NCBI GenBank assembly: GCA_964353355.1 | Contig: CAYGVT010000069.1 | Span: 1 to 18,786 of the forward strand | Length of the DNA stretch: 18,786 bases | Source: CAYGVT01 sp964353355 | GTDB taxonomy: Archaea; Thermoplasmatota; DTKX01; GCA-020343715 | Direction of reading: 5' to 3' | Shown here: positions 15,286 through 18,786 of the stretch, piece by piece | Numbering within the stretch: the first letter of the stretch is position 1 | Layout: each line of letters begins with the position of its first letter | The notes under the pieces: model-generated | Seen by the model: only the letters and a program-made list of their open reading frames with translations | What the model was told of the DNA's origin: nothing | Databases searched by the model: none | Position numbers and translations under genes: made by a program

Positions 15286-16128
15286 TCACGTAGCGACGGG
15301 GGGCGCGGGCGCGCGCCTGCGACGCGGCGACACCGCTATGGACACGGCCAGCACCATCGCCGACACGATGATGATGGCCGAGCCCACGGGCAGGTCCCAC
15401 TGGAGCGATGCGAGCAGCCCCCCGACGGACGTCGCGAGCCCTATCGCGGGCGCGGCCCAGAGCACGCGCTTGATGTCGTCGAGGTACTGGAGCGCCGTGG
15501 ACGCGGGGTTGATGATGAGCGCGAACACGAGCAGCCCCCCCACGAGACGCAGCGAAAGCGCTACCGCGAGCCCGGTCAGGAGCAGGATGGCATAGGTGAA
15601 CGCGCGCGCGTCCACGCCGGAGGCCGTGGCGAGGCGGCGGTCGAACAGCACCGCCATGAGCTCCTTGTGGAAGGCGGACGTGAACATGAGCATGGCGCTC
15701 GCGAGCGCGAAGAGGTACAGCACGTCGTACCTGCCCACCGAGAAGACCGAGCCCCACACGATGCGCAGCGCCACCCCGGAGGCGGCCTCGCCGGGCACCA
15801 TCGCGAGGAACATGAACCCCACGGCCATGAGGAGCGAGAACAGGAACCCCAGCATCACCTCGGCCCTCAGCCGGGCCCTCTCGGCCAGGGGGCCGAGCGC
15901 GAGCGCGGTCACGACCGCGAACGCGAGCGCGCCCCCGACCGGCTCGACGCCCGCCCACAGGGCGAACGCGGCGCCCGCGAAGGCCGCGTGCGACATGGTG
16001 AACCCTATGGCCGTGAGGCCCATCCGGACAACGAAGATCCCGGCGGTCGAGCACACGTAGGCCGCGAGCGCGGTGCCGGAGAGCACCGTCAGGAGGAACC
16101 CGGTCGTGAGGTCAAGCACGGCCGGCAC
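15286..16128 (-). CDS. Metal-ion ABC transporter permease (ZnuB/MntB-like)
   Basis: This 280-residue membrane protein has about eight or nine hydrophobic helices covering nearly its whole length. It is typical of the ABC-3 family that imports Zn, Mn or Fe ions. Recognisable parts are GIFVVRMGLTAIGFTMSHAAFAGAAFA near the N-terminus, and the coupling region GLLVFALIINPASTALQY in the last third. It forms the channel for the ATPase whose gene it overlaps by 17 bp. The start at 16128 is GTG. An in-frame GTG at 16119 has GGGGTG six bases upstream and may be the real start, which would remove three residues and shorten the overlap to 8 bp. It is the last gene of the operon. Family is certain; the metal is not. 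Confidence 0.92.
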   Translation of the reverse strand: MPAVLDLTTGFLLTVLSGTALAAYVCSTAGIFVVRMGLTAIGFTMSHAAFAGAAFALWAGVEPVGGALAFAVVTALALGPLAERARLRAEVMLGFLFSLLMAVGFMFLAMVPGEAASGVALRIVWGSVFSVGRYDVLYLFALASAMLMFTSAFHKELMAVLFDRRLATASGVDARAFTYAILLLTGLAVALSLRLVGGLLVFALIINPASTALQYLDDIKRVLWAAPAIGLATSVGGLLASLQWDLPVGSAIIIVSAMVLAVSIAVSPRRRRAPAPPVAT

Positions 16129-16861
16129 CCCACTGGGGAAAGGTGGCGCGCAGCCGGTCCGAGGCGAGCACCTCGTCGCGGGGCCCGGCCATCACGACGC
16201 GCCCCGCCTCTAGCACAAGTATGCGGTCGGCGGAGGCCGGCACGCCGCCGAGGTCGTGCGAGACCTCGATGACGGTGGCCCCGGTCGACGCCCTCCAATC
16301 CTCGAGCGCGCCGCGGGCCTGCGCGCGCGCGTCCACGTCCAGGTGCGCGAGGGGCTCGTCCAGCAGCGCGAGCTCGGGCTGCTGTGCCATCGCGCGCGCC
16401 AGCAGGAGCCTCTGGAACTCCCCGCCGGAGAGCCTGCCCACCGGCCTGCCGGCCAGCCGGGAGAGGCCGACCGTCGCCATCGCGCGGTCGACCGCCTCCC
16501 AGTCCTCGCGCCGGTGCGGCCGCAGGAGCCCGATGCGCCCGGCGCGGCCCATCATCACCACGTCCCGCGCCAGGAACGGGTCCAGCGGGTCCCCCTGGAG
16601 GTCCTGCACGACGTAGCCCACCCGGGACCGGACGCGCCCGCCCTCGCGCGCGACGTCCATGCCCAGCACCGTCACGCGCCCCGCGGTCGCCGGGAGCAGG
16701 CCGTTGATGGCCTCTAGGAGAGTGGTCTTGCCGCTCCCGTTGGGGCCGACGACGACGACGTGCTCGCCGCGCGCGACCCGGAGAACGATGTCGCGGATGG
16801 CGGGGACGCGCTCGCCCTCGTAGACGACCGCCACGCCCTCCAGCACGACCGCGTCCGTCAT
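16112..16861 (-). CDS. Metal-ion ABC transporter ATP-binding protein (ZnuC-like)
   Basis: This 249-residue ATPase of the metal importer has Walker A GPNGSGKTT (39-47), Q-loop Q86 in VVQD, signature LSGGEFQR (144-151), Walker B LALLDEP (D168, E169) and an H-loop His in VSHD at about 202. The YVVQDLQGDPLDPFLARDVV segment matches the Q-loop region of the ZnuC/MntB subfamily, which pairs with ABC-3 permeases. It starts at ATG 16861, 52 bp after the stop of the FmdE-family gene, and is followed by the overlapping permease gene. Confidence 0.94.
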   Translation of the reverse strand: MTDAVVLEGVAVVYEGERVPAIRDIVLRVARGEHVVVVGPNGSGKTTLLEAINGLLPATAGRVTVLGMDVAREGGRVRSRVGYVVQDLQGDPLDPFLARDVVMMGRAGRIGLLRPHRREDWEAVDRAMATVGLSRLAGRPVGRLSGGEFQRLLLARAMAQQPELALLDEPLAHLDVDARAQARGALEDWRASTGATVIEVSHDLGGVPASADRILVLEAGRVVMAGPRDEVLASDRLRATFPQWGAGRA

Positions 16862-16913
16862 GAGCCAGCCCCCTTGCCCCGCGCCCTCCGCTCCACACGC
16901 CGCCGGCGCGCCA

Positions 16914-17348
16914 TCAGGGGGAGGTCGCCCCCATCGGCTCGATCGCCAGGAGACGCTCCTCCGGCTCCACCATCAGCTCCCTCGAGAGCGCGACGACCTC
17001 CGCCTCCGTCGCGCCCACGTTGATGCGGCCGAGCGCCTCTGGCAGCACTCGCGCGCGGAGCCCCCGGCCTCCCCGGGTCATGAACATGGCCTCGCACCGC
17101 CTCTCGCCGCGCACGCGCAGCGTCCCCTTGCCCGTCGTGCAGCCGGCCCCGACCTGGATGCCGTCGGCCATGCAGGACATCGGCGGGCTCCTGCCCGAGC
17201 AGACCTCGGCCACCAGGTCGAAGGGGCCCGCGCAAAGCTCCCGCCTGGCCGCCACGCCCATCCTGTAGCCGAGCACCAGGTAGGGGCCCAGGTGCCCGTG
17301 GAACCGCTCGAGGAGCCGGAGCGCCTCCTCGGGACCGTCGCCGGCCAT
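16914..17348 (-). CDS. FmdE-family metal-binding protein in a metal-transport operon
   Basis: This 144-residue protein is of the FmdE family (PF02663), named for a gene in the formylmethanofuran dehydrogenase operon of methanogens; its biochemical role is not established. The N-terminal motif is HGHLGPYLVLGYRMG (H17, H19), where the family usually has Cys after HGHL and here has Gly21. The second motif is SCMADGIQVGAGCTTGKG with C59 and C70. Additional cysteines are C39, C50 and one near residue 85. Family members bind metal through such His/Cys residues. ATG 17348 is preferred because GGGGTG lies six bases upstream and the start is one base after the stop of the binding-protein gene; GTG 17357 is the alternative. 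Its place second in a metal ABC operon suggests a metallochaperone, sensor or metal-handling enzyme, which is inference. Confidence 0.85.
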   Translation of the reverse strand: MAGDGPEEALRLLERFHGHLGPYLVLGYRMGVAARRELCAGPFDLVAEVCSGRSPPMSCMADGIQVGAGCTTGKGTLRVRGERRCEAMFMTRGGRGLRARVLPEALGRINVGATEAEVVALSRELMVEPEERLLAIEPMGATSP

Positions 17349-17349
17349 C

Positions 17350-18345
17350 TCACCCACCCCTCGTGCGAGAGCGCACGAGCATCGCGCCCATGAGGATGGC
17401 CGCTACCGCGCACACGACCGCGACGGTCGCCAGCGCCGCGGCCTGGAACCTCAGGTCCTCGACACGCGACTCGAGCTCCGCGACCTCGCCCAGGCGTCGG
17501 TCGTGCTCCTGGCCGCCCGCGACAAGCGCCCTCGCGTTGGCCTCGAGCATGTCAAGGTAGCCCTCCGTCCCAGGGGCCGCGCCCGGGTAGTTCGTGAGCG
17601 CCACGTGGGCCGCGCCCGACCTCGCGGCGACCTCGGTCCCGAAGTCAGTCCCGCTCTGGAGGTTGTCCACGACCATGCTGGCGTCCCTGGCAGCAGCGGT
17701 CACCTCCAGTGCCTGCTGGGTGCTGAGCCCCTCTGGCGGTCCGTAGGTGGCGACGACCTCGCAGCCGAGCCACTCGACGAACCGCTCCTGCCACTCCATC
17801 GCAACGACGGCGCGGCCCTCGAGGCCGCCCTCGCGCGCGAGCGCCTCCACCTCGGCGGCCTTGGTGTCGATGATGGCCTTGTAGGCAGCAGCGCCGGCCG
17901 CGAGGGCCGAGGCGTGCTCCGGGAACGCCGCCGAGAGGCCCATGGCGATCGAATCCACGTAGGCCTTGCCGCCCTCCGGCACGTTCCACTCGTCCAACCC
18001 GGCGCACCTCACCCGCACGACGCCAGTGTTCCCCGACGCCGTGATGAGGTCGTCCAGCCAGGGCTCCCAGCCCAGCTGGACGATGACGTCCGCGCCCGCG
18101 ACGAGGCCGGCGTCGCTCGGCCGCAGGTCGAAGTGGGCGGGGCAGGCGCCAGCTGGCATGATGCTGTCCACCATCGCAAGGTCGCCGATGATGTTCCGGG
18201 CGAGGTCGGCGAGCAGCGTGTCTGCGCAGACGATGCCGAGCTCCCCGTCGCCGGGCGCGACCTGCGCGGGGGCTAAAGGCGCCGAGGACGCGATAAACAG
18301 CAGCAGGGCGAGGGGCAGGATGTACAGGGGGGTTCGAGGGGGCAT
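17350..18345 (-). CDS. Metal-ion ABC transporter substrate-binding protein (ZnuA/TroA-like)
   Basis: This 331-residue extracytoplasmic binding protein is of cluster A1 (PF01297). It has an N-terminal signal helix (residues 7-27, LYILPLALLLFIASS...) and then a TroA-like domain recognisable by PAGACPAHFDLRPSD, VIVQLGWEPWLDDLI and SGTDFGTEVAARSGA. A C-terminal membrane helix (about 299-322) is followed by a basic tail, so the protein is probably tethered to the membrane. Of the usual metal ligands, only H71 is in its normal place. The DPHVWLD motif is replaced by a segment reading PEGGKAYVDS, and the third ligand region reads VAMEWQERF without histidine. Cysteines occur at 40, 68 and two later positions. 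ATG 18345 has AGGAAGTGA upstream; the frame is open to 18369. It is the first gene of the operon. The altered site makes the metal uncertain. Confidence 0.88.
   Translation of the reverse strand: MPPRTPLYILPLALLLFIASSAPLAPAQVAPGDGELGIVCADTLLADLARNIIGDLAMVDSIMPAGACPAHFDLRPSDAGLVAGADVIVQLGWEPWLDDLITASGNTGVVRVRCAGLDEWNVPEGGKAYVDSIAMGLSAAFPEHASALAAGAAAYKAIIDTKAAEVEALAREGGLEGRAVVAMEWQERFVEWLGCEVVATYGPPEGLSTQQALEVTAAARDASMVVDNLQSGTDFGTEVAARSGAAHVALTNYPGAAPGTEGYLDMLEANARALVAGGQEHDRRLGEVAELESRVEDLRFQAAALATVAVVCAVAAILMGAMLVRSRTRGG
17355..17360 (-). promoter_or_regulatory. Shine-Dalgarno site of the FmdE-family gene
   Basis: GGGGTG on the minus strand lies six bases before ATG 17348. It overlaps the alternative GTG start at 17357, so it favours 17348. 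Confidence 0.45.
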
Positions 18346-18349
18346 CTCG

Positions 18350-18358
18350 TCACTTCCT
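18350..18358 (-). promoter_or_regulatory. Shine-Dalgarno site of the metal-binding protein gene
   Basis: AGGAAGTGA on the minus strand, close to GGAGGTGA, lies four bases before ATG 18345. It sits inside the longer open frame that begins at 18369, so it favours the shorter start. Confidence 0.6.
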
Positions 18359-18390
18359 ATGGGGGGCACGCATACGCAGCATACGGGTGC

Positions 18391-18417
18391 GTGTTACGGC
18401 CCCGGAAGCCGTAACAC
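18391..18417. promoter_or_regulatory. Perfect 10-7-10 inverted repeat, probable operator of the metal-transport operon
   Basis: GTGTTACGGC (18391-18400) and GCCGTAACAC (18408-18417) are exact reverse complements around a 7-base spacer CCCGGAA. The minus-strand TATA-like box at 18440-18445 predicts a transcription start near 18416. The repeat therefore covers about +1 to +26 of the operon, the classic place for a repressor to block RNA polymerase. A metal-responsive regulator of the DtxR/MntR or Fur type would be a natural candidate, but the half-site is not a consensus I recognise. In RNA it would also form a stable hairpin in the leader. Confidence 0.7.
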
Positions 18418-18439
18418 CGGAGGCTGATGGCTGCATGCC

Positions 18440-18445
18440 TATAAA
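18440..18445 (-). promoter_or_regulatory. TATA-like box of the metal-transport operon
   Basis: TTTATA on the minus strand (within CACTTTATAGG) is the only AT-rich box suitably placed upstream of the binding-protein gene. It predicts a start near 18416 and a leader of about 70 nt. The same bases read TATAAA on the plus strand, but no plus-strand gene fits that spacing. Confidence 0.6.
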
Positions 18446-18522
18446 GTGATTTCGAGCGCAGGTAAATGGTCAGTCGTCTGAAGCCCGCTAATTTCCACTC
18501 TTGGAACCTACACCGAAGATTC

Positions 18523-18528
18523 TTTATA
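18523..18528 (+). promoter_or_regulatory. TATA-like box of the transposon-associated genes
   Basis: TTTATA (within TTCTTTATACTAAAG) predicts a start at 18551-18553, coinciding with ATG 18553. This suggests a leaderless transcript for the small gene and the transposase behind it. Confidence 0.6.
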
Positions 18529-18532
18529 CTAA

Positions 18533-18551
18533 AGATATCTATTAGATATCT
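18533..18551. repeat. Paired AGATATCT palindromes between TATA box and start
   Basis: AGATATCT occurs at 18533-18540 and again at 18544-18551, separated by ATT. Each copy is itself a palindrome, so the unit is both a direct and an inverted repeat. It lies between the TATA-like box and ATG 18553, where a bound protein would block transcription. Confidence 0.8.
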
Positions 18552-18552
18552 C

Positions 18553-18711
18553 ATGAAACGCGTCCCAATGACGACCGCGACCGAGCTCACCCTCCGCCAC
18601 ATCCTTGGCTTCTACGTCCGCAAGGTCACCCCCTTCGGCACCAGCGCCAAGGTCGACTGCCCAAAGGAACATCTCGGCCGGACCGTATACCTCGTCGTGG
18701 TGGACGAATGA
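18553..18711 (+). CDS. DUF2080-like transposon-associated small protein
   Basis: This 52-residue protein resembles the DUF2080 family of transposase-associated proteins, small archaeal proteins encoded next to insertion-sequence transposases. The core reads YVRKVTPFGTSAKVDCPKEHLGRTVYLVVV, matching the family pattern of a short beta-rich domain with (F)GxSAKV and PKE(x)LG followed by a V-rich strand. This is reminiscent of AbrB/SpoVT-type DNA-binding hairpins. ATG 18553 is chosen from the TATA spacing (leaderless); ATG 18568 is possible, and the frame is open from 18466. The stop overlaps the transposase start as ATGA, so the two are translationally coupled. It may bind DNA or regulate transposition, but its function is not established. 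Confidence 0.75.
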   Translation: MKRVPMTTATELTLRHILGFYVRKVTPFGTSAKVDCPKEHLGRTVYLVVVDE

Positions 18712-18786
18712 CACAGCCACCGAAGCGCGAACGCCTCGGCAAGGACGAGGTCGAACGCCTCCGACGCGAGAACGAGCAGCTGAAAC
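18708..18786 (+). CDS. Transposase, N-terminal fragment cut by the window end
   Basis: Only the first 26 codons are in the window: a basic, polar start and then GKDEVERLRRENEQLK, a heptad-like coiled coil. Several transposase families, notably IS66, begin with such a coiled coil. The ATGA overlap with the DUF2080-like gene, whose relatives sit beside transposases, supports the call. The family is a guess until the rest of the gene is seen. Nothing suggests truncation other than the window edge. Confidence 0.6.
   Translation, partial: MTQPPKRERLGKDEVERLRRENEQLK

Larger units (their letters stand above)
18462..18786 (+). mobile_element. Left part of an insertion element (IS66-like or similar), continuing past the window
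   Basis: From about 18460 the composition becomes less GC-rich, and a DUF2080-like small gene is followed by an overlapping transposase start. The left boundary is proposed at GTAA 18462, because GTAAATGGTCAGTCGTC resembles the GTAA-starting ends of IS66-family elements. The right end and target duplication are outside the window, so neither boundary nor family is proven. Confidence 0.5.

Noticed and set aside
1..18786. CRISPR array or defence cluster
   Set aside because: No regularly spaced repeats, Cas genes, toxin-antitoxin pairs or restriction endonucleases were found; the only defence-like gene is the orphan methyltransferase.

Overview
The window is high-GC (roughly two-thirds G+C by eye) and gene-dense. 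It looks archaeal. TATA-like boxes sit about 26-27 bp upstream of predicted transcription starts, several genes appear leaderless or nearly so, and where Shine-Dalgarno sites occur they match GGTGAT/GGAGGTGA. There is a type IA topoisomerase of archaeal layout, an FmdE-family protein and a DUF2080-type transposon companion gene. A GC-rich uncultured Thermoplasmatota (Thermoplasmata) lineage would fit, but this is inference from gene content, not from a marker phylogeny.

Layout. 1-3288 (+): an ECF (energy-coupling factor) uptake transporter with the T component (5'-truncated by the window), a fused double ATPase and an S component, joined by short overlaps. 3302-6969 (-): a three-gene ABC-2 exporter operon, made of an ATPase followed by two paralogous permeases with large extracytoplasmic domains. 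6970-7145: a divergent promoter region with a 23-bp alternating CG tract between two TATA boxes. 7146-9377 (+): DNA topoisomerase I with two zinc fingers and a long basic tail. 9380-12859 (-): an 1159-residue protein of unknown function with a pilin-like N-terminus, a PEGA-like segment and an internal hydrophobic block. 12995-13894 (-): an orphan DNA methyltransferase. 13980-14067 (+): tRNA-Leu(CAG) with encoded CCA. 14158-15282 (+): a membrane-anchored metallophosphoesterase. 15286-18345 (-): a cluster-A1 metal-ion ABC transporter operon (binding protein, FmdE-family protein, ATPase, permease). Upstream of it is a perfect 10-7-10 inverted repeat placed where a repressor would block transcription. 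18462-18786 (+): the left part of an insertion element with a DUF2080-like small protein and the first 26 codons of a transposase.

How the parts work together. The two uptake systems (ECF for a vitamin or cofactor, A1 ABC for a divalent metal) and the ABC-2 exporter are self-contained transport operons. The most unusual items are the FmdE-family gene inside the metal-transport operon together with a binding protein that lacks most canonical metal-binding histidines; the operator-like palindrome at its predicted start point; the giant pilin-like membrane protein; and the potential Z-DNA tract in the control region of the topoisomerase gene. No CRISPR array, restriction enzyme or integrase was seen. 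No gene-free stretch exceeds 300 bases: the longest gap, 13895-14157, holds the tRNA and two promoters, and 18346-18552 holds promoters, operators and the element end.
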